From Mesaphorura yosii (Eukaryota; Arthropoda; Collembola; Poduromorpha; Tullbergiidae), in assembly GCA_009869945.1 (NCBI GenBank), contig WIXG01000064.1, positions 124,001 to 188,000 on the forward strand: a stretch of 64,000 nt of DNA. The letters are read 5' to 3'. Positions 38,001 through 52,200 of this stretch are shown piece after piece. The notes under the pieces are model-generated. The model was not told the origin of the DNA and searched no databases. It saw only the letters and a list, made by a program, of their open reading frames with translations. Both the position numbers and the translations under genes were made by a program. Positions within the stretch are counted from its first letter, which is position 1. Every line of letters starts with the position of its first letter.

Positions 38001-41000
38001 ACATGTTCCAACTGAGCATTTGTGCATTGCGTTACAGCGACTGAACTCTCCATCACATTGGGACAAGAGAGGTTGGCTAGCCTTCTTCATTAAAGTCATC
38101 TCTGGCACCTTTCACTGATTACCAGCTCGGAATTTTTCGATTGCATTTCAAAAATGCTGTCTTCTAGCAATGTTTAGAATTATGGCCGTGTTTCAAATTC
38201 TTAAATACCTGTTTCTCTCGTTGTTTAAATTCTTCACAAGCTCAGCATTCACGATAAAATGCGGGTTATTGAAATATATTCAATCTAACTCTAATGACTT
38301 CTAAATTGCAAGAGTTTGCTGAGCAACTGTGCAAAAGGTGTGCGCACTGTGCGCACTGTGCTACATTTAAACCTTTACTATAAGTTTTACGTGTGTTTTC
38401 CCAAATATAGTTGAGGCGCGATGAGCAGCAACCAATGACAAGCTGAACTTATGATCCGGTTTGACAGGCAACAAATAAACAGTCGTAACCCACCCACGCC
38501 CTCCGTGCCAAACAACATTCTAAATATTCATTTATCATACTTCGACTTGATGAATGGATTCGGTATGCTGACATGTACAGCAAATCAACGAAGACTTCCT
38601 TCCTTCTGAAAAGCAACGAGACTCTTCGATTATGGTTTTAAGATGGAAAAGGTCAGTTAAACAGCTAAATGTCAATGCAGTCGGACCAAATAAAATGAGC
38701 TACATTATAGACTTCAGGTGACTTGGACATAACGTGAATGCACGCGATACGAAGGCAGACAATCGACTTGATTTCGGTTTATTGGATTACGTTATTTTCG
38801 TCAAGCGTTGTTTGCCGAGTCATGTCACGAGCCATGCATTCTTTCACCCGCATATTTTGGAAATTTTTCCTCTCAGTGCGCGTGTGTACGACAGACTGGG
38901 GCTGTGAGTCTGTGCTTGAATGAAGCTCCACTTTAGACTCTTCGAAATTACATGCTTGGTTCTTCATATTGGGACTCGAGCTGTACATGAAAATATGCAA
39001 TACATGCTCACATATTATGTACATGACTCAGCCGACTGAAAAACTCATAATATTAAATTCTTATTCGGGAGACCCTGTTCGGTGGTGCTCTGGAGCGTGA
39101 TGTTAACTTTTTCTCATTTTTTCATTCTACGGCAGTGGCAAGTACATTATTGCGTCGCGCGAGTTCCAGCTGAATGAAGTACACGAGCATCATCGACTTC
39201 ATGTGATCTGTATTCTGCGTTCGTTGACTGCCGTGCTGTGCTGTTCCAGGCATGGCAGTGGCTGAACGAACTGCGAACTCATTTTATCAGAGTCAGCGCT
39301 GCTTCTGGTATTTCTTCGCTGCTTTATCTAAACTGATGAGATTCCCAATTTACTACGTCTTTCTTCCACATCCTTGACGATATAATAATACGGCATGTAG
39401 CTGGCTGTAGGCCCTGCGCTGCAGACAACGAAAATATGCTCCCAGTTTATTACACCCGCTTGCTGCCTGCTTGACTGACTTGTGTGGAACACTGGAATTG
39501 GAATTGGAATGAACACGCAGCGAGAACGATTTCCCTACTGTGACGATAATAAACTGTGAGACTGGAAGACAGATCCGAAAAAGACTCTTCAAAATGAGAA
39601 AACGAACACACAACAGAATGATGATAATGAATTGTTCATTTTACACCACACTTTATTAAATGAGTCTGCCAGCGAAGAATCTGAATCTGTGAAAGGCGCG
39701 TCTGTTGCGCGTTAGTCTTCTTGGTAGGCGAGAGAAAGTTCATTTCAATCAAGTCTCTTGATATGCGGTTTTCTACTTCGCATCCTGCGATAGCGTAAGC
39801 GTTGATCCCGTACAAACTACACACGAACGACCGAGCAGAAAACGGATCGGAACGCTTTCCCGTTCTCATGTTTCAAATCGAAACATTTTCAGGCTTCCTT
39901 TAATTTGAGATATGGTGAGGAGAAAGGAGAGCGTTTGCTGATAAAGAGGGATAAAATTCTCCCTCGGTCGGCCCAAAGGAATGACTTGACTCGTGAATGG
40001 CTCAAGACTAGAATGTAATTCTGAGAAGGGAGAAAGTAATTTGTCTCGTCGTGCGGACGTAGAGCGCGAACGTGGGTTGGCTTGAAAAGTGAATGAAAGC
40101 GTCTCTCCCTTCTGACATTTAACTTTATCGATTCGTTGCCCGTCTCGACGACTGACCGAATGACTACAATTTGGTATACTCACACCAAACTTTCATTTAA
40201 CACACCTTTCGCTTAGTTCGGAGCTATTAGACTTGTGTGCCAATGTTTGAATTGGCGTTGAGAAACTTGGTCTCGAATAAATTGTGTAATCAATTTAAAA
40301 TGTCAAATTGTCAAACCAAAAGGCTTCACGAGTTCCCAAAAGTCAAAGTCAATCAGCTGCACCTCAGTTTTAACTCCGTAACAAGCCTGCAGCTGCCTCA
40401 AAGAAAACGCGAAAACAACTTCTGTCTAAATGAGATTGGAATTCGGAAAGAATGTAAAGCGTTCTCTTCAGAAGCCCACGAAGTTTGTGCAATAAATTCA
40501 CGGTTAAATGTTACACAACATCAAATCAAGTAGAAACACAGTGGCAAGACCAGGCACAAATTCCTTCAAAAATGTTAAAAGCTTGGCAGATTGGGTCTGA
40601 ATGAACTGTGAATTAAGCAACGAAGAAATTCTGAAATTCCATTGAAAAATGTTGCGAAATTCCCGGCCACATTCCGAAGTTTACTAATAGTTGGAGATAA
40701 GACAATGCTGTAAGGCAAGGCGAGGCTTCTGTAGCGCGGCGTACAAATATTTTAAAATAATTTGAACCGCCTTCGTTAATTTGATTACTTAACTTGCTGC
40801 GTTTTAAGCCTGATTTGAATGGTGTTAACAAGATTCTATCTTGTACATTCTTCTCTTCTTCGCTTGCCGGCGGCCGGCCTGCCAAACATCACAATGTAAA
40901 ATTCAAACGCGTGCATTTCATTCTTTAAATTTTTAAAATTTGTGGATAGCATATTTTGGGGCACAAGAATGCAGTAGACACGAAGCAGAACATCAAAGAC

Positions 41001-43299
41001 ACGGTGTAGAAATTCGGGCCAACACATCATAATAGGAAAATTCTTGAAATTTTGAAAGAAATTAATATGAGGGTTTTAACGACTGCATAAATTGGCTGCT
41101 GCGGGCTTCCACTTTGTGTTAGCTGGCGTTAGCTACGATCAAATCTCGTTCAGAATCCCAGCAGCCGGGACCGGAGTGTATTGATGTTAATTGGCTTCAA
41201 CACATTGCGCCAAGTTAAGCAGTTAAGCAGCAAGGCTTGGTGCCCTGTACGTGTGCTCATGGGTCATACTTCAAATTCCATGCATTCTGTTGTCAGAACG
41301 CGCTCGCAGAAGCCAATAATGTCACCGTAATAAATTTCAGAGGCGGGCTGAAGCCGTCGGTAATAAATCCCCGATTGGATTTGTTCCAAGTTGAGGAAAT
41401 TAAAGAAACTTTTCGTAAATTCTTGCAGCGCTTCCAGCTAAAATTATTTGTAACTTTTTCTGTCTCGCTTTTTACAAAGGGTTTGCCAGACTTTGTGAAC
41501 TGAACATTAACTAACTTCCAAATTCCTTTTTATGATACATATTATTCCTGCCCGACTGTGCACTGCGGCTCGACTCATACCTCACGGCTGAAGCATGCCG
41601 TGTCGCGCTTACTTGTTTGTTGCTCCTTCAAGCTAATATTCTTTATTAAAAAAGTTTTTCTAAAAATACTTTCCTTTTCTCATCTGTCTTTGCTCAATTT
41701 CATATGTGTGCATGTGAGGTATGCGTCTGCCCTGCGAGGCGAGTTCTGTGAGTCGTGCTTTTGTTGTAATAATACAATAATGTAATACATGTTGCAGGAA
41801 GAAGTTGACTCGAGAAAATTGAAAAGATAAACTTCTCTCAGGAATTCAACATTTCGTTCGGTGGCAGCAAGCAAAGAGCAACACGAGTCTGTCTGCCAGG
41901 CTGATGTGCAACTAAGAATCTAGAGTTAATTAAAAACAGGCGCAGGCGGATGGATGAGCACTCACGAGAATTGAGGTTATTAAGAAACACAAATAGCATA
42001 GGTCGCTAAAGATCCTGTACTGCTGTTGTTATCCGCAAAATTCGTCAAACATGAAGATGAAATGAAGTTGATCCGAATGCACTTGGTCAGTAAATGAAAC
42101 GTTCCGATGCTCCAACCGTACCATCAGCTGAGGCAATCGCGAACCAGTTTTAATGAGTTTTAGAAGCAGAGTGCTTGGCAAGCGACACGAGAGTGGCATA
42201 ATGACAACTTATGCACGCGTGTATTGTAGTGGAAAGGAAAGATACCGAAAATCCATAACCGCATTGGATGTTTGCTTTGTCAGTAATAACAGCATAATTG
42301 CGCGTAAAAGTCTGTGTCGTCTTCACGCAAGTGTTAAAAGGGTGAACGCGAATGGTGATGGTGAGCCCGAGACGGCGGCTTTGCTTTTTCCTTTCACGTG
42401 CAAAAGATTAAGAGCAGATCTTGTTTCGTTATGCGTTGATGCAAATCTTTACGATGTGCCAAATTGACATTTGTGTCGTTTAAAAGATAATGATGATTTT
42501 ACTACACTGTGCTTCGCCGCGGGTTGGATTACAAATGCGGGTGCATGAAAAGCTGTCCTGTCGTGTCCCGTGTAGGAGGCGGAACGCTAAGTGATGGACT
42601 TAAATATTAGTATCAGTATCAGTAGGCAAACTTCGGGCGCGTTTTACAAGGTTGTTCCCTTTTTCATTTGCTCAGGAAAGCATGTTAAATTGAAAGTACA
42701 GTTGAATTCGTAAAGGCTACACATAATTATCGAAAATCTTACGCGAACCAAGCTAAGTCCAAAAATACGAAACTCACCTGCTTTAAGATGAGCGTATTAC
42801 TCAGGTTTACATTGAAGTATTAAATGACACGCGAGTTTACTGGAACTTACCGCTCTCTATCACCAACCATCATTCAACGTAAGCTAAATTATCAACTTGA
42901 GCCCGTATTGCCGTATTATGAGTCATCAGACCAAATTACGCTGATTATCTCTACTCGCATTTATCATCGCAACGCGTTGCATTTCTTCTAGTGGCTCGGA
43001 CTTGCTAATTACAATTCCTAATTTAGTAAAGTAGAACAGTTACTAAATTAATTTACTAATCTGTAAAAATATTAGAGAGGCCAATTTATTGCAATCGTAA
43101 TCGCGCTCCAATCATCAGTGCACTTTTGTTTTGACTCTTTTTGAGGAGAGGAACTCCTGGGGCCAGCAGGGTTCGCTGTCGGGTCACCGTCATCTGCCGT
43201 TAATTAATTTCAGTCACTCTCAACTTCAGATCTAGAATCCATAATTCATTCAGTGCGTAACTGGTGCATCAGCGCTTCTATTTTTTTGATCTACACAAA
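32084..43299. other. 11.2 kb non-coding region upstream of vestigial
   Basis: No recognisable gene on either strand; all ORFs are short and domain-less. It holds the vestigial promoter side and, at its right end, the UBE2V promoter. A small tandem (GTGCGCACT repeats near 38340) and a CT-rich stretch near 33040 are the only simple repeats I noticed. The size is compatible with distal regulation of vestigial. Confidence 0.5.
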
Positions 43300-43953
43300 A
43301 TGAGTGCTTGTGGTAAGTAGGCGTAAGTAACTGGTCCAACCCAGTTCACCATAATTAGCACTTTAATGATTCAGCTAATCTTGTTGAACACGGCGGTTAT
43401 TAACTTTGTTAGTTGTTCCCCGAGCATTTCGACTATTGGACGAGCTCGAACAAGGACAGAAAGGTTTGGCCGGTGGAACAATTAGTTGGGGGCTAACAAA
43501 TGACGACGATTCAAGCCTCACTCACTGGACAGCAATGATTGTTGGACCACCAACGGTAACCTCATTTGATGTAATCAAATCAGTATCTGACCACCTTGTA
43601 GTGTTCTTCTAATTGTCTAATAGGCACTGTTCGAAGGGCGTATGTATAGTATCAAGATAGAATGTGGTCCGAAGTACCCGGATGTTCCGCCCACTGTTCA
43701 TTTTATCACAAAAATCAATTTAAATTGTGTCAATGCCACTACGGGTTGTGTAAGTTCATCGAAACGTTGGACTGAGCCTGGGTTAAGTTGAGTAACAGAA
43801 AGTCTTCACTTCTAGGTCGAGCCCAGATTTGTTCCTGTCCTTGCTAATTGGAGACGTGAATACTCAATCAAAACTGTCCTTCAAGAGCTTCATGGGGCGA
43901 TGGCCTCGAAGGACATGAAACTTGTACAGCCCCCGGAAGGAGCCATGTTTTAA
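43300..43953 (+). CDS. Ube2v: Ubiquitin-conjugating enzyme variant (UEV, UBE2V/Mms2)
   Basis: Four exons, 43300-43312, 43413-43555, 43624-43749 and 43816-43953, separated by introns of 100, 68 and 66 nt, join in frame to give 139 residues. UEV proteins pair with Ubc13 to build Lys63-linked ubiquitin chains in DNA-damage tolerance and signalling. [59 protein letters not shown] and [14 protein letters not shown] match the family closely, and the C-terminus keeps [11 protein letters not shown]. The position equivalent to the E2 active-site cysteine, in the segment RFVPVLANW, is Phe, so the protein is a non-catalytic variant as expected. The N-terminal MSAC exon is only 13 nt. A poly(A) signal lies at 44105-44110. 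Confidence 0.95.
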
Positions 43954-44104
43954 AGCAAAATAATTATTTTTGGAAACAAAGAACCCAAGGGTCTCCAGTG
44001 ATTCAACTGTACTGTACCTGTGCTAATTTGGTTAATTTGGTATTAACTGTCGTACGTCTCATTAAATGCACATTCAATTTCGAATTTTCATCAGTATATG
44101 AGCG

Positions 44105-44110
44105 AATAAA
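44105..44110 (+). other. Poly(A) signal of UBE2V
   Basis: AATAAA about 150 nt after the stop codon. Confidence 0.45.
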
Positions 44111-47100
44111 CTAAATAGTGTAGTATTGATCTATTTGAAATGAGTTCTGCGATTTCATTTCTCATTTGTGTATATCCGTATGCTCCGAGTCTCGGTCGAC
44201 ATATAGCATCAAACAAGAGTCTTTCACTTTAAATTGGCACTTCGCGATTCGAATCATGAAACTAGATTTCTTGACGAGTTCTTCTATGCTTGATGTTTGC
44301 TTGTTCATAAGACCTCCCAAAGGCAGCCGCCTTTATTATCATCTTACACGCAAGATTATGTGCTTGATAAAATGCACTTAAAGCAAGAAGTTGGTGCCTC
44401 CACGCAATGCGGTGCAAGTACGCAATTCGATGAATGAGAAGGAACACAAACGGATTCCTGAGACCTAAAGTGTTTCTGACCATAATGATTAGCCCCACAA
44501 AAAATTTTAACATTGTTCAAAGAGTTGTCGACCTCAAAAACCCGCGTACGCATGAGTGAATGCGAAAAATTTTATTGCAGCCATATTAATTAACAATACA
44601 AATTGAAATTGTGACATAAGTTGGTTACTACATTACAGATTAATTTATGTGTGTGGTTGCCGAATTAATTTGAATCCGTGCACGGTGCTTGTGTGAGGTA
44701 AGCCGAAAAAGTTCAGGCACAGCAGCACAAGAGGATTGAGCATCGTTCTGCAAGCAAAGTAAACATTTTAAGATTTGATAAATTCTCCTTTTAAGCTTCG
44801 CAGGGGGTAAACAACAACAAAATAAATGTGATCATAAATTAGTACATGAAATCTACGCAAGAAAAAGGATTTGCTTCCACTCTCATCTTGAGAGTTCTGG
44901 ATTTCTCAAGGGAACCCGTTACAGGGTTAAGGCAAAAGACGAGGCTACCTATTTGGTGCCCTGCAACGCACTGCCGTGAACGACTTTTCCGACTTTCAGC
45001 TTGTAAAAACAAAAAGAAAACAAGGTTGACAATCACACACGATGACAATACTGAATGCTCTTTTTCTTTGAAGCAAGATTTCAAAGCCCGTGATGTGCTC
45101 CGTGTTTTTATTAGTTTTCGTAGTCAAAAGCAAAGGGCACGCACCCATCAGTATGTGTTCGGAATGGTTCTTGAGCCATAAATCCCATCATGGGACAAGT
45201 GACTCCAGGTTTAACAGGTTGACAGACATCGTACAATAATACCAAAATGGTGCACACCGAGAAAAGGCTCTTTGTCATCCTTTAACTGCTTTGTGGCGTG
45301 GCATAAACTAGAACTCAATTTCAAACCGACTACGTTTGTGGCATTACCTTTTCCTCGACCCGAAAAGTCGAATGAGACCTGTACAAAACGAGATGAGAGC
45401 CGCAGCGACGCATCGACTCGTCTTTTCTACCAAAGATTAATGCCGGCTTTGATTTATAGTTAAGACAACATCCAGTGAACTTTTCGTTTGATCTCTGCAG
45501 TTCGTGCGCTCCAAAGTATTAATCTCCAGAGATGAGGAAACGACACTGCCGCAAGACGGAACACATAAATTATACGCAGGCAGCCAGGCATTGTCTCTCA
45601 CGATTACTATTTTTGTATTTTACATGATTTTATAGGAATGTAAAGCGAAAACCCGTGTTTTAGACTGCCAACAACATTATTTTACGTCTTTCGTATTTCA
45701 ACGCTCGAACTAACTGTTTTAGTCCAAGTTTCGAACTTTATGCAAATCGGCGTCAATTTAAGGCTCATTATCGTCACATTGCACAGTTGCTCTAAGTTTA
45801 ATCTCCGTGAGTCGCAATTGAACTGACACGAAAAGTTGCGCTTGTGTTATGTGAATCCAATAACTTCTTGCTGTCGTATCGTAGTCCTTCGCCAGTTTCG
45901 AAAGACGGACAGAGGCTTGAAAATATAATTTAGTATCCTTCATTGTTTTAAAAATAAGTCACGTACGGCGGAACCAAGTAAAACAAAAACCGGCAGCAGC
46001 TACTTTTAAAAGCCGACCGCTGTGTGTCGAGTTCCGCTAAGATACGCGTCGAAGTTGCTACTCTCCACTTGGACATAATAATCTGGCAAGATGACATTTG
46101 ATGTCAGTGAGACTCTATGCCTGCTGGTTTCACGTTCGGGGTTTCCTGCTTCGAGACGGTGCGGTGATGAGACGATGCCGAAAAGACAGAGGGACCGTGA
46201 AGCGGTGACAAAGATATGGACTTCCACAAAGTCATTACAATTACAAGATGCATTAGCGATATCTGGCCAGACTAGAAAATACCCTTTTGTGCCGCTTATT
46301 GTTTCCTCAAACCGACTTTTAGTATTTACCAACGACTCCTGTGATGTTGAGAACCCTTTGGATAGTAAGACTAAGGCCTAATTACAGAGTTATGTATGTG
46401 ACAGAGATGCCTGACCGAGAATAGGAACCAGCAGCTGAAGGAAAGGAAGCCCAACTTTTATATTGCCAAACTTCTCAGCTTTTAGTGTGAATTTATTTTA
46501 AAAATTTCAAACATGTGGTAAAGGCATTGTAATTACATTCTCCATTAACGTTGTACAAACCAAAATACCAAAAATTCCATCGTGTCATCGGAGGATTGCA
46601 ATGCAATGGGGACATGACACGGACAGTGAAACTCTTTATGAACACTGCCAACGTCCTACAATAACCATTGTCTCGGTGGGTTTGAAAAGAAGTACCTGCA
46701 TTTTGGACATTTTGCCTGCTTGGAGTCGAAATTGCCTAAAGACAAGGGTAGGCAGTTGATTTGTATTGGCACTAATGGATTCGTTAATTTGGAGTTATTA
46801 CCATGTTTGCAGAAACAGAAAACGTGAACTCGGCGCCTCAGCATTAACGTGAACAGCGATCACCAATAAGATATCACGACAAATGTGATCAAAGCAAGTT
46901 TTGCTGGTTGTGGTGACAGATCAATAATTCATTCAGCCTTCATTGCGTTTTTACATTGCAATATCAACATACGACCACATTGGTTGTCCGTATCAAATTT
47001 AAATTAATCATTCAACACTGATTTGCGATTATTTCGTGTTCAATATCTGATCAATTTCTTCCCACGTAATTAAATTGAATTAATGGACTTATGATGCATG

Positions 47101-48693
47101 TGTTGTAAAATGGTTGTGCTGTGTGATTTATTCCAATTACGTTCGCAGTTGAAGTGAAGGGCATATTCTCATTAATTTTGTGCAGCTAAAGAAAAATGAA
47201 AAATTGAAACAATTATTCTCAGCCACGATGCAATTACGGCTGATTCTGTTCGAAGTGAATGAACAAATAGAACTGCGGAGGAGAATTGATGCTCTGGTGC
47301 AATGCGGGACTCGGAGTAATGCAATTATGAGGTTTCTTCCGTGTTTCTTCCATCGGTTCTATTTTCGTAATAATTCTTTGGACTGTTTGTCTTTTGTGAC
47401 AATTTTTATGAGTATTCTTTTCTCTTTTCCAAATGAGATACAAGAAATGGCTATAAATAGCGGAGCGAGCAGGAGTAGTTGACTCGGCTCGAGTCTCGCA
47501 AGCCGCGTATTGTAACCTTAATGAAATAGTTGGAAATAAATAGCGAGTGATTATATATTGTGTTTCACGGAAAAGAGTGGTAACTGGTAACTCGACTAAG
47601 CGGCCCTTGTCGCGGAGTGATGTAGAAGAGAAAAGAATTTCTCAAGTGAAATTTTTCAGATGCTCAGGAATGTAAAAAGGAACGCTGAGACTGTGTGCTT
47701 GCCTTATTTTGGAATGTGGAACCAAGTCATTACGTTACGTTGCGTTGCACAAGAATAGAAATTGTAACTCTGTCGGAAGGACAATGCTCACTGACTCACT
47801 GCAAAGAGGTTGTAATTGTCACACTCACGATTCGCGTACATAATTGTAGTGTGGCGCTCTAATTCATGACAACATTTCTATCCACGGCACACGACATGAA
47901 ATCAACGATTCAGCGGTGTGGGATAAAAACCCGAGGCGAATAAAACAACGCTTGAAATCTTGCTTCTCTCCTATGAAGGGTCAGCAGCGATAAGCACTCA
48001 GTACAGAAGATCAGTGCACAGTGATCTTACCAATGGCTAAGGTTTTCAAATAATATGTACAATATTCTAATCTGAGCCAAAACTACTACCCATGGACGAA
48101 CTACGTGTTGGAAGTCGGAAGCCAGAAACTGGGGCGTGTGGGAAAGACGAAGCTCCAAAACGAATCTGTTCGAAATTCCGAGCCATGAACAATGAAAATC
48201 GCGAATGCAGTAGAACTGGCAACAGACGAGAAAGACACAAGACAGCTCAAAGAAATGATTTAATGAAGAATCCAAGAATTTATGGCATCTCTTCATTTAG
48301 TGCTTGGATCGGAGATCCAGCAATGAGAGAAACCACGAATCTGCTGAAAGGAGTTTCTTCTTTTCATTTCATCCGTATTTCAGAATGTGCAAAGAATTTC
48401 TGGCATGATGACTCTCGCATTGAACAACCACCACACGGTTTAAACTCATCTCTTCCTGTCGCCGTCGAGAAAGTAAACGAAGTTTCAGAAATATGCAATT
48501 GTACCCAGAGCAGAGGTATAGTGAAAGCAGAAAGGGCCGAGTCCGAATCAAATGGAGTTTCGAACTTCCTTGTTCCCAATCTTTGAAACCCACAATTTGT
48601 AGAATGGGACCAAATATTGTGTCCGGAGACAAGTCATTTATTTAAGTAATGGATGGGTCGATGGTTACAGTTACATAGAGAGCAAGTCGCAAC
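44111..48693. other. Non-coding, no gene recognised
   Basis: Short ORFs only. The longest, 48092-48586 plus (164 codons), has no recognisable domain, signal peptide or splice context and an antisense ORF opposite; I treat it as chance. Confidence 0.45.
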
Positions 48694-48701
48694 ATAATTT
48701 C
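48694..48701. repeat. Target-site duplication, left copy
   Basis: ATAATTTC, identical to the right copy at 49253-49260; together they bound the 551-bp hAT-type MITE. Confidence 0.9.
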
Positions 48702-49252
48702 CAGAGCTGGGCAAGATACAGGGGTCCTGTATATTGAAGATACTTTGCGAAGATCTTTATTTTGGGGGTTCAAGATAACATCCTAAGATCAAATACTTTA
48801 ATTTTCCAAGATACATGTATCTAAGATCCAGGTTTTAGGGCCAAGATCAGATACTGTGTCTTGAAGATACTTTACTAAGATACTCCGTATCATTGCATAT
48901 TTTCGTAACGTAATTCACGCCCGGGCTCAATGTTTTTTTCTCGCTCGATAGTTGAAATCGGCTTGCATTCGTAGTTCTGAAACGAACGCAAGCGAACGTA
49001 GAGTGAGACAAGGCATGATTGTAGCATGTCATTACTCCCCTCCTATGCCCAACCGTTTCTGACATTGCCAAAAGTCAATTTCAATTTCTTTTTTTTCTGC
49101 AAATTTTTGTAAAATATATCTTGATGGGCAGTGGAAATGAAGTGAGTCAGGACACAAGATACTGTGTTTTCAAGATCCAAGATATTTTTTGACCTCAAGA
49201 TACATATCTTCGATCCTGTATCTTAAAGATACAATGATCTTGGCCAGCTCTG
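48702..49252. mobile_element. hAT-type MITE, 551 bp
   Basis: The element begins CAGAGCTGGGCAAGATACA and its other end, read in reverse complement, begins CAGAGCTGGCCAAGATCA: terminal inverted repeats of about 16 bp with one mismatch in the first 16. It is flanked by a perfect 8-bp direct repeat, ATAATTTC, at 48694-48701 and 49253-49260. An 8-bp duplication and CAG-TGGGCAAG termini are hallmarks of the hAT superfamily. Both subterminal regions carry many copies of an AAGATAC-like motif in both orientations. No transposase ORF is present, so it is non-autonomous. The intact duplication and termini suggest a fairly recent insertion. Confidence 0.92.
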
Positions 49253-49260
49253 ATAATTTC
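49253..49260. repeat. Target-site duplication, right copy
   Basis: ATAATTTC, the right-hand partner of 48694-48701. Confidence 0.9.
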
Positions 49261-52200
49261 CTTAGATTTTGGGAAGAATCATGATGCGCTACCATTTCAT
49301 TCGGACACTGAAGTGCCCGTCTTTCGAAAACGACGGTTTGCGTCCTGAATTGACTCTTAGGGCTAGAGGCAGAGACTCTTTGCGCTAGAATCAGCACCCA
49401 AGTGGGCTGATTGGATTCTATAATAAAGAATTGACTCGTTTCTTTGCAGGTTTCCACCCGAACTGATTTTACTGTCAAAAAGAAGAAAAGTGTCTCTCAA
49501 GTAAAAAGCGACAAGTTGTCAAGATAATTAATGGTAAAGGAGAAGACCTGCTAGGCTAGGCATATTGTAATCAAGCAGGCGAGGTCCTGCCGTTTTTTCC
49601 ACACCAGACGCAATACACAGATCTTGGCAAGGAAGGCACGATTTTCCTTAAAACATCACTCGTTCAGAGTCGTTCACCGTAAAATCACGATTGTTCCTTC
49701 TTAAAGCGCCAGCTTAAATGACAACTGTGAAGTAATGACGACAACTACGTCCCTACTACGCCTCTAATCGATTTGGATCCACTCACACTTCAAATTCACG
49801 ACAATCGACGGACAAGCGCATGCATGTGGAGCGGAAAAAATTAAGACCGTGTGCATTCCATTTGCATTTGATACTGCACACAATATGCAAAATTGCATTC
49901 CGATGCAATTCCTACAAGTATTAATGCGCACGTAAACAATTACCAAATGAAGATGTTCAAATTCAAAAGCATTTCATGAATCAAGATAGCCGGATAAATT
50001 CTCATGTTGTGTGTGCATTAGTAAAATTCTGACACGATACTTCCCTGCATTCTCGTTGAGCAAAGTATTTAAAATATTTATTCTTGCATTCGCTGTTCAT
50101 TGTCAATATCATGTGTTGGGAAATTCCTTTGATAAAATTCCGCATTTTATTCCCAGCGATTCATAAAGAAAGGAGGGGCATCGTATACAGACAAGACGGC
50201 CACGGCGCGACGCAGAGAAATAATTTTACTGTCATTTCTTGCTATGGAAAGCAACAAAATTATTCTTCGGCTCGCTTTTTACACAATTCCAATTCATTTA
50301 TCAATGGAAGTGATACTTCCACCTTCACCGTGTAAACCATGACCTGTCTTTCCTTTCTTACGAGTCTGTCGCCTCACTTTGATGGCCGCAGACTTAATTA
50401 ATCAGGTGATCAGGTCACTTAGACCATATCACCTTTGAGGCGCAGCCGCGCCGCTGTCAAGTCCATCAAATCAACTTGAAACTGATTAAAAGACAGGTGA
50501 CATGGACATCCACTTCTTGTTTTAGGTTGGAGATGCAAAACGCCGGCTTTTCTATTAAGTTTACGCACAAATACCTTAGATTATAAACAGGTAACTTGGA
50601 AGCGATGTACCTGCGTTTAGTACGCATGTACGACATTTTGGAGTAAGTACGAATTTAGCTGGAATTGGAAGGAAGCTCATGTGAAAAAAAAAATTCTTCA
50701 AGAAGTCTATAATAATTGAATCCTTAAGCATTCTGTCTATAGTCGCCACGACCAGCCTCTCGAACTTGCTCTCCGGGTCACCAAAAGTCAGCCAATTCGA
50801 AAACTTTTGATTTTGATCAGAATTCGGGAGCGGATTAATTCGATTCCTTTTGATCATATCATCAAACGAAGTATTCAATGGGCTCATTAAGGATAGCACT
50901 CACAGCCGGCAGTGACTTTACTGGACATTCGTTGAATATCCATCATGTCACGTTGTGAGCGTGGAATTCAGAACATCTGGACACAAACTACCTTCAAAGT
51001 ATTTTTATTAGTAAAACTTTAATGTGAAAGGTGTCTGATATTTATTCCTGTGGAGCTCAATTATAATGCGAGAAGCCGACGCAGTCTGATGGACGAGAGA
51101 CCGCCGCCAGTTAACAAGAGTGCGAGACACGCTTTGTTGTTGCTCGTTATCTGCTCCGTCGGCAGTTGCCCTTCTTCTTGTCTCAGAACAATTTAATAAG
51201 TACAACATTTGCTCTTCCTTTAATTGCATTTGCCGCAACATTTTTGCCACCCATGGTGTTTCTTTTGACTCCAACTTCTTCCGAAAAGGTTAACTCGATA
51301 AAACAACTGGGTATCCACTCACAAAGCAGGAGCACAGAGCACAAGTGGAGTTTAATCGTTCTTTGAATGAATTTTATTAACCCACACACTTATTATAATT
51401 CTTCTAACTCCCATTCTCAACTTTCCTACACACACATTCAGATAAATGTATTCTCTGAAGTTTATTGATGATTTAGTGCCCACGAAGTGTAGGAACTATT
51501 TCAGGAATACGGGTAAGTCAATCCCGTTCACTTTCTACAATTTTTAACATGAAAAACTGCAGTGCAGTTTGTATGCGAAAGTCATTCTGCTACCCTTTGC
51601 CCGAAATTTGTGTGGTATCCTGCCTTCATGCCATATTTGCGTTCAAGACGCTTCAATATTTGTCGATCAATGACAGCTAGTAATAAAAATATGATAAATG
51701 ACTTCACTAAAAATCCGACGCACTAATTAGATCATCCTGTCTAACGTAAATGCGCTCATTTTCACAATAAAAAAAACAGGCAACTCGCGCCATTCCTTTT
51801 TTAGCATTGAATTCTGCTGCTACTTTTTTACACTTCCGTTTGCTTGTACTACGAACTCAGTGGCAGTGGTGGAACATAATTACAAGGCTGTAATGAGCTG
51901 TGACTTACACCACAATACGCAAGATTTGAGCTCTGTACGAACCCTCCTGACTGAAAAGCAGTAAACACTCAAGTCCAACCCTTCCATTTTGTGCTCTCGA
52001 TACTCTTGAATCTGACAAGATTTCACTCACGAATAATCAACATTTGACGAGACAGAACGTCAAGAGAAGAACAACACAGAAACGCATATGATAAATTGAG
52101 AAAGAGACAATCATCATCATGGCACATTAGAAGAGTATTAGAATAACTTATCCGTCGCATCTGCAGTGAAACACAAGTACAGAATCAACTGCTACCTCTT

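Noticed and set aside
38338-38362. Short tandem GTGCGCACT repeat
   Set aside because: Only about two and a half units; too small to call a functional repeat.
48092-48586. 164-codon plus-strand ORF
   Set aside because: No domain, no signal peptide, irregular composition, and a sizeable antisense ORF opposite. Kept as non-coding, though it is the longest unexplained ORF in the 44-53 kb interval.
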